Assembly: GCA_963724365.1 (NCBI GenBank)
Contig: CAVRUR010000002.1
Location: forward strand, 62,001-126,000
Source of the DNA: JALORV01 sp963724365
GTDB lineage: Bacteria > Pseudomonadota > Gammaproteobacteria > Burkholderiales > Burkholderiaceae_F
DNA: 64,000 bases
Direction of reading: 5' to 3'
Of the stretch, positions 49,487 to 57,488 are shown piece by piece. Position 1 is the first letter of the stretch. The number at the start of each line of letters is the position of its first letter. The translations under genes and the position numbers were made by a program. The notes under the pieces were generated by a model, which was given only the letters and a program-made list of their open reading frames with translations, did not search any database and had not been told where the DNA came from.

Positions 49487-49989
49487 ATCCCGGCCCCGCC
49501 CAGCAACGGCCGCAGCCAGCCCGGCGGCAATCCGACGTTCAGGAACTTCACGAAGAACAGGTAAACCAGCAGCGTCAGGACCGCGCCGACCAGCAGGTCG
49601 CGCAGCAGCCGCGCGCTGCCGAATCCGCGCGCCACGCAGACGAAGAGCGCGACGCCGGCGATCACGAAGCCGGCGTGCTGGATCAGCGCCATCTGTGCCA
49701 CCAGGCCGGCGGTCACCCAGACGAACGCCTTGCCGCTGAAGACATGCTCGCCGCGTTCCGACGGGTCGTCCGGCACGGCGGCGCGCCAACCGCCCGTGAC
49801 GTATTCGGCCAGCAGCCAGATGCCCATCAGCACCAGGCTGCCGGCCACCACCTGAGGGACTACATTGGGGCCGACGCGCGCATAACCACCGGCTTCCGGC
49901 AGGCGGAACGCGACGACGGCCGCCAGCGCGCCCAGCAGCAGCACGCCGATCGACAGGGCGAGTTCGGCGCGAGAACGCTGGGGCGGCAC
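49483..49989 (-). CDS. tctB: Tripartite tricarboxylate transporter small permease (TctB)
   Basis: This is the small membrane subunit, 168 residues with four hydrophobic segments (AELALSIGVLLLGALAAVVA; VVPQVVAGSLVLMGIWLLAE; VWVTAGLVAQMALIQHAGFV; DLLVGAVLTLLVYLFFVKFL). GTG 49989 is the likely start; no better ATG precedes the first helix. It lies 15 bases after tctC and overlaps tctA by four bases. Confidence 0.92.
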   Translation of the reverse strand: MPPQRSRAELALSIGVLLLGALAAVVAFRLPEAGGYARVGPNVVPQVVAGSLVLMGIWLLAEYVTGGWRAAVPDDPSERGEHVFSGKAFVWVTAGLVAQMALIQHAGFVIAGVALFVCVARGFGSARLLRDLLVGAVLTLLVYLFFVKFLNVGLPPGWLRPLLGGAGI

Positions 49990-50004
49990 GATGGTCAGGC
50001 TGCC

Positions 50005-50964
50005 TTACTTGCGCATGCCGAGCGAATCGAGGATGGCGCCGATGCGCTTGATGTCTTCGTCGAGGAAGGTTTTGAAGGCATCTCCGCCGAGGAACACGCC
50101 ATCCCAGCCGTACTTCTTCAGCGACTCCTTCCAGGCAGCCGATTCGACGGCGGTCTTCACTGCTGCGACCAGCGCGTCGCGCTGCGCCGGCGCGAGCGCG
50201 GGGCCACCGAAGATGCCGCGCCAGTTGCCGAGCACGACGTCAAGGCCCTGCTCCCTGAGCGACGGGATGCCGTCCTGCGCCGCAGGACCCGACACTGCCA
50301 GGGCGCGCATGCGCCCACCCTTGATGTGCTCGGCAAACTCGCCGAGTCCCGCAATGCCGGCCGTCACATGGCCGCCGGCGATGTTGGCAACCTGGTCGCC
50401 CCCGCCCTTGGAGGCAATGTAGTTGACCTTGGCCGGGTCACCCCCGGCCGCGCGCGCGATCAGCCCGGCCAGGATGTGGTCGCTGCCGCCGGCGGAACCG
50501 CCATTCCAGGAGACCTTGCCGGGATCTGCCTTGAAGGCCTTGGCCAGATCAGCCATCGACTTGAACGGCGACGTGGCCGGCACCACGACCACCATGTATT
50601 CGCTGGTCAGTCGCGCGATCGGCGTGACCATCGTCAGATCGACCGGCGACTTGTTGAGGATGATGCCGCCCACCATCACCATGCCGCCGATCAGCACCGA
50701 GTTCGGATCGCCCTTCGCGCTGTTGACGAACTGCGCCAGGCCGATCGTCCCGGCCGCGCCGCCCTTGTTATCGAACTGGACCGACTGCACCACCTTGGCC
50801 GACTGCATCGCTGCCGCCAGGGCGCGCCCGGTCTGGTCCCAGCCGCCGCCGGGGTTGGCCGGAATCATCATCTTCAGGTTGGCGATCGCCTGCGCGGTCG
50901 CGACCAGCGGCCAGGGCATCAGCGCGGCGGCCAGCGCCGCCATGTTGAAGTCACGACGGTCCAT
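50005..50964 (-). CDS. tctC: Bug/TctC-family periplasmic solute-binding protein
   Basis: This 319-residue protein captures the substrate for TctAB. The N-terminus (MDRRDFNMAALAAALMPWPL) is a signal sequence with RRDF, a Tat-like twin Arg. Mature landmarks are MMIPANPGGGWDQTGRALAA and VQFDNKGGAAGTIGLAQFVN. WNGGSAGGSDHILAGLIARA follows. Bug proteins bind carboxylates or neutral small molecules; the ligand is unknown. It is the first gene of tctCBA. Upstream lies a palindromic repeat at 51058-51129. Confidence 0.94.
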   Translation of the reverse strand: MDRRDFNMAALAAALMPWPLVATAQAIANLKMMIPANPGGGWDQTGRALAAAMQSAKVVQSVQFDNKGGAAGTIGLAQFVNSAKGDPNSVLIGGMVMVGGIILNKSPVDLTMVTPIARLTSEYMVVVVPATSPFKSMADLAKAFKADPGKVSWNGGSAGGSDHILAGLIARAAGGDPAKVNYIASKGGGDQVANIAGGHVTAGIAGLGEFAEHIKGGRMRALAVSGPAAQDGIPSLREQGLDVVLGNWRGIFGGPALAPAQRDALVAAVKTAVESAAWKESLKKYGWDGVFLGGDAFKTFLDEDIKRIGAILDSLGMRK

Positions 50965-51057
50965 GGGGTCTCCCTTCGTTGTTCTACGCCCGCCGAACGG
51001 CTGGGGAAAACCAGCATACCGAACGCCGGCCACAGTCACCACAGCAACGTCGCGAAG

Positions 51058-51129
51058 CTGGGACCTGTTCACGCCAAAGCCGGGAGTGCGGCCCAACGCA
51101 TCTCCCGCAGTTGGCGTGAGCAGGCCCTA
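51058..51129 (-). repeat. Long palindromic copy of the TAGGGCCTG repeat
   Basis: On the minus strand the element begins with TAG, the stop codon of the upstream permease gene, and continues GGCCTGCTCACGCCAACTG. A second arm read in reverse gives TGGGACCTGTTCACGCCAA at the far end. Arms are about 28 bases with a few mismatches and a loop of about 15. It lies between the permease and tctC genes. Confidence 0.8.
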
Positions 51130-52296
51130 GTCCGCGCGCAGCGCGTCGACAATCTTCATGCGGCTGGCGCGAATCGCCGGGAGAAAACCGCCGACGAACC
51201 CCATCAGCAGCGCGAATACCAGTGCCTGCACGACGATCCTCGGCGTCAGCGTGAACGAGAACGCAAGCTCCGAGAACGACTGGAAGTTGGTCGTCGACAC
51301 CGTGATCGCGGTCAGGAAGCTCGCCGCGATCAGTCCGGCCAGGCCGCCGAGCAGCGCGAGCAGCAGTGATTCGACCAGGAAAGCGGTGAGTATCGAGGCA
51401 CGCTGGAAGCCCAGTGCGCGCAGTGTTCCGATCTCGCCGGTGCGCGTGGCCACCGCTGCGTACATCGTGATCGTCGCTCCGATCATCGCGCCGAGAGAAA
51501 AGATGACCGATAGCGCCATGCCGAGCAGCGTGATGAAGTTCGACAGGCTCGACGACTGGTCTTCGTAGAAACGCCGCTCGCGCTTGATGTCCACCTTGAG
51601 TCGCGGATCGTCGTCAAGGCGGGCCTTCAGCGCGTCGAAGGAGTTCGGGTCGGCCAGCTTGGCAATGACGGATGAGTACGCAATGCGCCGGAACGCCTGC
51701 ATCATCTGCTCGACGTCTCCCCAGATCTCGGAGTCGAACGCCGTCCGGCCGGCGTCGAACACACCGACGACGGTCCACTGGCGTCCCGCGAAGGACAGGT
51801 GCTGCCCGAGTTCTACGCCGGCGAACTGGCGCGCTACGGAGCTGCCGACGATGATCTCCGACGAGCCGGAACTGAACATGCGGCCCTGGGTCATTCTCAC
51901 CTGCGGACGCAGCGTCTTGCCCATCTCCGGCAGGCCGCGCACGACGACATTGCTGCGCTTGGTGGGCTCGTCGAGCTTCGGCAGCGAATTCAGAACCACG
52001 ACTTCCTTCGAGACAAGCGCGCGCCCATCCGGACCGCGGGCCACCTCCGGCGAGGTTTCGACCAGCGCGGCCTGGTCGCGCAAGAGGCCACTCTGCACTT
52101 CCGTCTGGCTGCCCTGGCGGATCACCACCACGTTGTCCGCCGATCCGGTCGAGACCAGCGTCGACTTCAGTCCCGCATCGAGCATCAGCACGGCCGCAAA
52201 CACGAACACCACCAGCGCCATGCCGCCGGCTGTCAGCGCCGTCGTGAGCTTCCGCACCCACAGATTGCGCACGACATAACTGAAGGGAATCTTCAT
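51127..52296 (-). CDS. ABC transporter permease (MacB/FtsX-type), subunit 1
   Basis: This 389-residue membrane protein has an N-terminal helix (about 18-38, ALTAGGMALVVFVFAAVLML), a large periplasmic domain (about 45-260; FSSGSSEIIVGSSVARQFAG), then three C-terminal helices with the FtsX-like core (ATRTGEIGTLRALGFQRASI; LLALLGGLAGLIAASFLTAI). ATG 52296 (MKIPFSYVVRNLWVRK) is preferred to the longer open frame. It pairs with the permease encoded at 52351 and the ATPase at 53526. Its TAG stop starts a palindromic repeat. Confidence 0.9.
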   Translation of the reverse strand: MKIPFSYVVRNLWVRKLTTALTAGGMALVVFVFAAVLMLDAGLKSTLVSTGSADNVVVIRQGSQTEVQSGLLRDQAALVETSPEVARGPDGRALVSKEVVVLNSLPKLDEPTKRSNVVVRGLPEMGKTLRPQVRMTQGRMFSSGSSEIIVGSSVARQFAGVELGQHLSFAGRQWTVVGVFDAGRTAFDSEIWGDVEQMMQAFRRIAYSSVIAKLADPNSFDALKARLDDDPRLKVDIKRERRFYEDQSSSLSNFITLLGMALSVIFSLGAMIGATITMYAAVATRTGEIGTLRALGFQRASILTAFLVESLLLALLGGLAGLIAASFLTAITVSTTNFQSFSELAFSFTLTPRIVVQALVFALLMGFVGGFLPAIRASRMKIVDALRAD

Positions 52297-52350
52297 TGGC
52301 TCACTTGCGGCAATCGCGCCACTGACGCGGCGCAAGTGCACCGAGCGCGC

Positions 52351-53508
52351 CTACGCCACATGCCGCAGCCCATCGACGATCTTCACGCGTGCAGCGCGGA
52401 TCGCGGGGACGATGCCGGCGACGACGCCGACGACGATCGCGCAGGCCGCCTGCAGGTAGAACGTATCCGCCACCAGCGGCATCTTCGCGAACACGCTCAC
52501 CGTCGCCGCATGGAAGATCCTGACGACCGGCGTCGTCAGCAGCATGCCGATGCCCGTGCCGATCAGTGCCAGCAGCATCGCCTCACCCATGATCATCGCC
52601 GCCACCGTACCGGGCTTGAATCCCAGGGCCTTCAGTGTCGCGTACTCGGGCAGCCGCTCGCGCGCCGTCATCGCCATCGTATTGGCCGCCACCGCCATGA
52701 TGATCAGGATGACGACGTAGCTCACCCCCTGGATCGCCACGACGATGGTCTCGATCATCGCGACGAAGCCGAGCGTGAAGGCCTTTTCGGTCTCGGTCAG
52801 GGTTTCAGCCAGGGAATTCTTGAACTCCGCGTCGATGTCGCGCGAGATGTTGGCCGCGGCCTGCCCATCGGCGATACCGACGATGAACACACCGGCCTGG
52901 TCAGCCCGGCGCGGGAATATCTTCTTGATCTGCTCGTTCAGGTAGTCGAAGTGAAAGTACATCTGGCGCGTGATCGTCGTCTCGTCCTTCGCCTCGTAGA
53001 TCGCGCGTACGGTGAACTCCCAGTTGCCGGGATAGATACCGCTCTTGAGCGGAATCGTGTCGCCCACCTTGAAGCCGTAAAGATCCGCCAGCTGGCGCCC
53101 GATCGCCGCGCCCTGCCGGTCGCGCAGGAAGGCCTGGTACTCCTCGGGCTGGAAGATGTACTCGGGGTACATCGGGAAATAGGTCGGCGCATCGACGGCA
53201 AACTGGGCGAAGAAATTCTTCGGTTCCTTGTAGATGCCGCCGAACCAGTTCGACACGCTGACCCCGGTCACGCCCGGGACCGCGCGGATCTTTTCCCGGT
53301 AGTACATCGGCATCGCAAAAGTGAGCGAGATCGCGTTGCGTGAGATCAGTCGCGTGGCCGATGCCGCGTCCGCGCCGGCATACCAGGCCCGCACCACGGT
53401 TTGCAGCAGCCCGAATGCAAGGATCGCGATGACCAGGCCGAGGATCGTCAGCGCCGAGCGCAGCCGGGCTCGAAAAACGTTGCGCAGGACGAACTTCAGG
53501 AAGAACAC
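52351..53508 (-). CDS. ABC transporter permease (MacB/FtsX-type), subunit 2
   Basis: This 385-residue protein has the same layout as its neighbour: N-terminal helix (LRSALTILGLVIAILAFGLL), a periplasmic domain with YIFQPEEYQAFLRDRQGAAI, and three C-terminal helices (YVVILIIMAVAANTMAMTAR; ERLPEYATLKALGFKPGTVA; MLLALIGTGIGMLLTTPVVR). The two permeases differ enough to form a heterodimer. The start lies 17 bases after the ATPase gene. The frame is intact. Confidence 0.9.
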   Translation of the reverse strand: MFFLKFVLRNVFRARLRSALTILGLVIAILAFGLLQTVVRAWYAGADAASATRLISRNAISLTFAMPMYYREKIRAVPGVTGVSVSNWFGGIYKEPKNFFAQFAVDAPTYFPMYPEYIFQPEEYQAFLRDRQGAAIGRQLADLYGFKVGDTIPLKSGIYPGNWEFTVRAIYEAKDETTITRQMYFHFDYLNEQIKKIFPRRADQAGVFIVGIADGQAAANISRDIDAEFKNSLAETLTETEKAFTLGFVAMIETIVVAIQGVSYVVILIIMAVAANTMAMTARERLPEYATLKALGFKPGTVAAMIMGEAMLLALIGTGIGMLLTTPVVRIFHAATVSVFAKMPLVADTFYLQAACAIVVGVVAGIVPAIRAARVKIVDGLRHVA

Positions 53509-53525
53509 GGCTCGCCCTTGTTCCG

Positions 53526-54245
53526 CTAGTGCCCGAACGGGGCCGTGTCGGTCAGCTGGCCCTTGTCGAGGTAGATCAGGTGGTGCGCGGCCTCGGCCGC
53601 GCGCGGATCGTGCGTCACCATGACGATGGTCTTGCCGAGTTCGCTGTTCAACCGGTCCAGCAGGCCAAGGATGTCTGCCGCCGACTGGCGGTCGAGGTCG
53701 CCGGTCGGCTCGTCGGCAATCACCAGCAGCGGGTCCGTCACCAGCGCCCGTGCGATTGCCACGCGTTGCTGCTGCCCCCCCGACAGTTCGTTGGGATAGT
53801 GCTTCATCCGGTCGGACAGTCCCACCATGCCGAGCAGCAGCTCGACGCGCTCGCGTCGTTCCGAGCGCGACAGCGACGTGAGCTGCAGTGGCAGTTCGAC
53901 ATTCTCGAACGCGGTGAGCACCGGCATCAGGTTGTAGAACTGGAAAATGAAACCGACCGTACGTGCACGCCAGTCGGCCAGTTCGGTGTCGCCAAGCTGC
54001 GTGATGTCCTCGCCCGCCACGGCGAGCCGCCCGGCATCGGGCTTGTCAATGCCGGCGACGAGATTGAGCAGCGTGCTCTTGCCCGACCCCGACGGCCCCA
54101 TCATCGCGACGAAGTCACCCTCGCGGATCACGAGATTGATGTCGGTCAGCACCGGCACGACCTGCTCGCCGCGCACGTAGGCCTTCGACAGGTGCTCGAT
54201 CTCGACCAACGCGTGCCGGTCGATCACCGCCTCGGCGTGCGGCAT
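53526..54245 (-). CDS. ABC transporter ATPase (LolD/MacB-type)
   Basis: This 239-residue ATPase has Walker A GPSGSGKSTLLNLVAG, the class-specific Q-loop GFIFQFYNLMPVLTAFENV, signature ELSGGQQQRVAIARALV and Walker B LLVIADEPTGDLD followed by MVTHDPRAAEAAHH. It belongs to the group that powers mechanotransmission-type exporters (MacB, LolCDE) and does not itself form a channel. ATG 54245 lies three bases from the hairpin repeat at 54249-54285. It acts with the two permeases and the adaptor encoded next to it. Confidence 0.95.
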   Translation of the reverse strand: MPHAEAVIDRHALVEIEHLSKAYVRGEQVVPVLTDINLVIREGDFVAMMGPSGSGKSTLLNLVAGIDKPDAGRLAVAGEDITQLGDTELADWRARTVGFIFQFYNLMPVLTAFENVELPLQLTSLSRSERRERVELLLGMVGLSDRMKHYPNELSGGQQQRVAIARALVTDPLLVIADEPTGDLDRQSAADILGLLDRLNSELGKTIVMVTHDPRAAEAAHHLIYLDKGQLTDTAPFGH

Positions 54246-54248
54246 GGT

Positions 54249-54285
54249 TAGGGCCTGCTCATGTCAATGGCGGGAGCAGGCCCTA
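54249..54285. repeat. Compact perfect hairpin copy of the TAGGGCCTG repeat
   Basis: TAGGGCCTGCTC and GAGCAGGCCCTA form a perfect 12-bp stem around a 13-base loop. On the minus strand the first TAG is the stop codon of the adaptor gene, and the ATPase ATG follows three bases after the end. It fills the whole gap between two genes of one operon. Confidence 0.85.
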
Positions 54286-55518
54286 TTTCTTCACTGCCTC
54301 GACGCGGGCGCCGGCAGCCAGGCGTTCCGGCGGGTTCGCCACGACGCGCGTTCCCGGTGCGACGCCCTCGATGCGCACCAGGTCGCCGATCTTTCCGCCC
54401 GCCTTCACCGGTGCCGGCTTGACGGTGTTGCCGGCATCGACAATGAACACCACTTCCGTGCCGTCGCGCTTGGCGATGGCATCGGCGCGCAACGCCGGCA
54501 CCGGCTTGCGCTCTTCCGGTGTCAGCGCGCGCGAGAGGAAGGAAATCTTCGCGCTCATGTCCGGCAGCACGCGCGCATCGCGCTCGACGAACTTCACCTT
54601 CACCAGCAACGTCGCCTTGCTGCGATCCACGGTCGGCACCACGCGGCTGACCTCGCCCAGCAGCCGCAGCTCGGGAAAGGCGTCGAGCTGGATCTCGGCC
54701 GGCTGTCCCACCGAGATCTTGGCGATCGAGGATTCCGAGACATCGGCTTCGACTTCGAGCGTTTCCATGTCGGCCATGGTCACCACCGCGCCGGTCGTGC
54801 CCGACGCCGACGAAAATGGCGTGACAATGTCGCCCACGTTGGCGCTCTTGGTGAGCACGATGCCGGCAAAGGGCGCTCGGATCAGCGTCTGGTCGTACGC
54901 GACGCTGGTCACGCGATGGTTGGCTTCAGCCACGGCAATTTGCGCCTTCAGCGTGTCGATCTGTGCGCGCGTCTTGTTGTAGCGCGCCTCGGCCGTATCG
55001 AGCGCTGATCCCGAAATGAAATTCTGCCGCGCCAGGTCCTGCGAACGCTTGAGCGCGGACTGCGCGTCGTCGAGCTCGGCCTCGCCCTGCACAAGATTGG
55101 CTCGTGCCGCCTGAACCTGCGCCGCGGCCTGCTCGCGCTGCGCGGCGACGTCGCGGTTCTCGAGTCGCGCAATCACGTCGCCCTCCTTGACCATCTGCCC
55201 TTCCTGGACACCGAGCCATTCCAGCCGACCGGTGCCCTTGGACGAGACCGACGCGCGTCGCTGCGCCACCACGCGCCCGGTCGCGTTCAGCACCGAGATC
55301 GAGGTCGAGGGGTAGGCCGCGGCGACAGTCGCGAACTCCACCGGCAGCGCTGCGCTGCGACTGCGCACGAACCAGGCCACGGCAAGCAGCGCCGCGATCA
55401 CCAGCAGCCAGACCCACCAGCGCTTCCACAGCGGCTTGCGCCGACGCGCTGACGGTGCGGCCGATCGGTCGATCGCGAGCCGGGCGAGTGAGTTCGGTGC
55501 AGTGGGAGTGTCGGCCAT
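54283..55518 (-). CDS. Periplasmic adaptor (membrane fusion) protein of MacA/HlyD type
   Basis: About 411 residues. One N-terminal membrane helix (WWVWLLVIAALLAVAWFV) follows a basic head (ARRRKPLWKRW). Then come the split lipoyl domain (VSSKGTGRLEWLGVQEGQMV and RAPFAGIVLTKSANVGDIVT), an alpha-hairpin coiled coil (about 120-200), and beta-barrel and C-terminal domains (IDAGNTVKPAPVKAGGKIGD). It links the ABC permeases to an outer-membrane channel not encoded here. ATG 55518 and ATG 55524 are both possible starts. Its TAG stop starts a hairpin repeat. The substrate (toxin, peptide, lipid or drug) is unknown. Confidence 0.92.
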   Translation of the reverse strand: MADTPTAPNSLARLAIDRSAAPSARRRKPLWKRWWVWLLVIAALLAVAWFVRSRSAALPVEFATVAAAYPSTSISVLNATGRVVAQRRASVSSKGTGRLEWLGVQEGQMVKEGDVIARLENRDVAAQREQAAAQVQAARANLVQGEAELDDAQSALKRSQDLARQNFISGSALDTAEARYNKTRAQIDTLKAQIAVAEANHRVTSVAYDQTLIRAPFAGIVLTKSANVGDIVTPFSSASGTTGAVVTMADMETLEVEADVSESSIAKISVGQPAEIQLDAFPELRLLGEVSRVVPTVDRSKATLLVKVKFVERDARVLPDMSAKISFLSRALTPEERKPVPALRADAIAKRDGTEVVFIVDAGNTVKPAPVKAGGKIGDLVRIEGVAPGTRVVANPPERLAAGARVEAVKK

Positions 55519-55645
55519 AAACATGCTCAGGAACGGCGGACCGACATGCTAATGGAAGGCGCTAATGCGCCAATACGCGACGGTACGCGTCCGTTCGCGA
55601 CGCCCTGTCGCCACACCCGGACGCGCGGTCCTCGGATCTGCCGCC

Positions 55646-57017
55646 CTACTTGCCGATGCAGAACCGGCTGAAGATCACACCGAGCAGGTCGTCAGCACTG
55701 AACTCGCCGGTGATGCTGGCGAGCTGGTTCTGAGCGAGCCGCAGTTCCTCGGCAAACAGGTCCAGCACTGCGTTGCGTCGCGCCGCGTGCCCGGCCGCAT
55801 CCTCCAGATGAATGCGCGCCTGCGCCAGCGCCTGCAGATGACGCTCGCGGGCGAGATACACATTCTCGCCGTCGGCGGTGCGGTCCCAGCCCGCGAGCCG
55901 ATACAGGCGCTCACGCAACAAATCGATGCCCAGGCCGTCACGCGCAGAAAGGTAGACCGTCGCGTCCTCGCTGCGCGGCGGAGTACCGGTCAGGTCGATC
56001 TTGTTGACGACGGTGAGCAGCGGGACACCACGCCCGGCCCGTGCGGTCACGCGCGCAAGGACGTCCTCGTCGGCACTCGGCCGTAGTGCGTCCACCAGAT
56101 GCAGGACGACGTCGGCGCGCTCCACTTCGGCGAGCGTGCGCGCGATGCCAAGGGTCTCGACTTCGTCGGTCGTCTCGCGCACGCCGGCCGTGTCGATGAT
56201 GTCGAGCGGAAGGCCGCCGATCTGGATCTGCCGCGCGATGCGGTCGCGCGTCGTGCCGGGCACCGCCGTGACGATCGCGACGTCCTCGCCGGCAAGCGCA
56301 TTCAGCAGGCTCGACTTGCCCACATTCGGCGCGCCCACCAGCACCACATGCAGGCCGTCGCGCAGCAGCGCGCCCTGCTGCGCCCGATGCAGCACGTCAT
56401 CGAGCGTCGCGCGTACGCGCTGCAGCCGGCCGGCCGCGTCGGCCTTCTCAAGGAAGTCGATCTCCTCCTCGGGGAAGTCGAGTGTGGCCTCGACCAACGC
56501 ACGGAGTTCCGTGAGTTGTTCGGTCAGGCCATGGATCACCCGCGAGAATTCTCCGGTGAGTGAGCGCGCCGCCGAGCGCGCTGCGGCCTCAGTCGAGGCG
56601 TCGATGAGGTCGGCGACCGCTTCGGCCTGCGCCAGGTCGAGCCGATCGTTCAGGAACGCACGTCGCGTGAACTCGCCGGGCTCCGCGACGCGCAAGCCGA
56701 TCGCACGTCCCGCCTCGAGGCAGCGCGCCACCAGCAGGCGCAGCACCACCGGCCCGCCATGGCCCTGCAGTTCGAGCACGTCCTCACCGGTGTACGAATG
56801 CGGCGCCGGGAAATGCAGCGCGATGCCCTGATCGATCGCCGCGCCACGGCCGTCGAGAAAGGCGCAGTAGCGTCGCGTGCCGGGGCGTCAGCGCCTGGCC
56901 TCCAAGCATGCCCCCGATAACCGGCCCCAGGTCCGAGCCGGACACGCGCACGATGCCGATGCCGCCGCGTCCTGGCGCGGTGGCGATCGCCACGATGGGG
57001 TCCTTGTCGGAGTTCAT
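55646..57017 (-). CDS. mnmE: tRNA modification GTPase MnmE (one frameshift)
   Basis: MnmE (TrmE) works with MnmG on tRNA U34. The corrected protein has about 457 residues. The N-terminal part starts MNSDKDPIVAIATAPGRGGI. After RHAT a shift near 56868-56880 leads to YCAFLDGRGAAIDQGIALHF and PAPHSYTGEDVLELQGHGGP. The GTPase domain has the P-loop VGAPNVGKSSLLNALAG, TAVPGTTRDRI, DTAGVRE and NKID. It ends FCIGK, with the essential terminal Cys. Two missing bases (acgc-tac) explain the shift. This is the only break in the clean 43.5-63.7 kb stretch. Confidence 0.95.
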
Positions 57018-57137
57018 GCCACTGAATCACTCGGTCGGAGGCGCAGCCGTATTCTGAACTGCCGCATCGCGCGCCCGCCGATCGGCCGAGGGCAATCCCG
57101 CCGTGGCAGGCAGGCCCGGCATCCCTACACTGCGCCC

Positions 57138-57455
57138 ATGAACGACGATCCGCTGCTGAAGTTCATCTCGCCGCTGGCGGGCGTGGTGCTCGCGGTGCTG
57201 CTGTCGGTGATGGTCTCGGCAACGGTCGCCGGCCAGATCGGCGACGACTACGCCACGCGCGCATGGATCTACACAGTCTCTGTACTGTGGGTCCTGGTCG
57301 GTGCCGTCGTCGTTTTCATGCTCACGCACCGCGGCGAGAACAAGACCCTGTCGGTCGGCCGCGTGCTGCTATGGACCGCCAGCATCTGGCTGTGGCCGGT
57401 GTTTGCGTTGCGCGCGCTGCAACGGCGCGGCCCGCCGAACGAGCCGCCGGCCTGA
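57138..57455 (+). CDS. Small predicted membrane protein, unknown function
   Basis: This 105-residue open frame starts at ATG 57138. It has two to three hydrophobic segments (FISPLAGVVLAVLLSVMVSA; WIYTVSVLWVLVGAVVVFML; LLWTASIWLWPVFALRAL) and a short Pro-rich end. I do not recognise a family. It lies on the strand opposite to its neighbours, convergent with yidC and divergent from mnmE. The sensible membrane topology supports a real gene, but no ribosome site is obvious, so it is only moderately supported. Confidence 0.5.
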   Translation: MNDDPLLKFISPLAGVVLAVLLSVMVSATVAGQIGDDYATRAWIYTVSVLWVLVGAVVVFMLTHRGENKTLSVGRVLLWTASIWLWPVFALRALQRRGPPNEPPA

Positions 57456-57488
57456 GCAGACTGCCTGATGCGCCGGCCGGCAGGCGGA

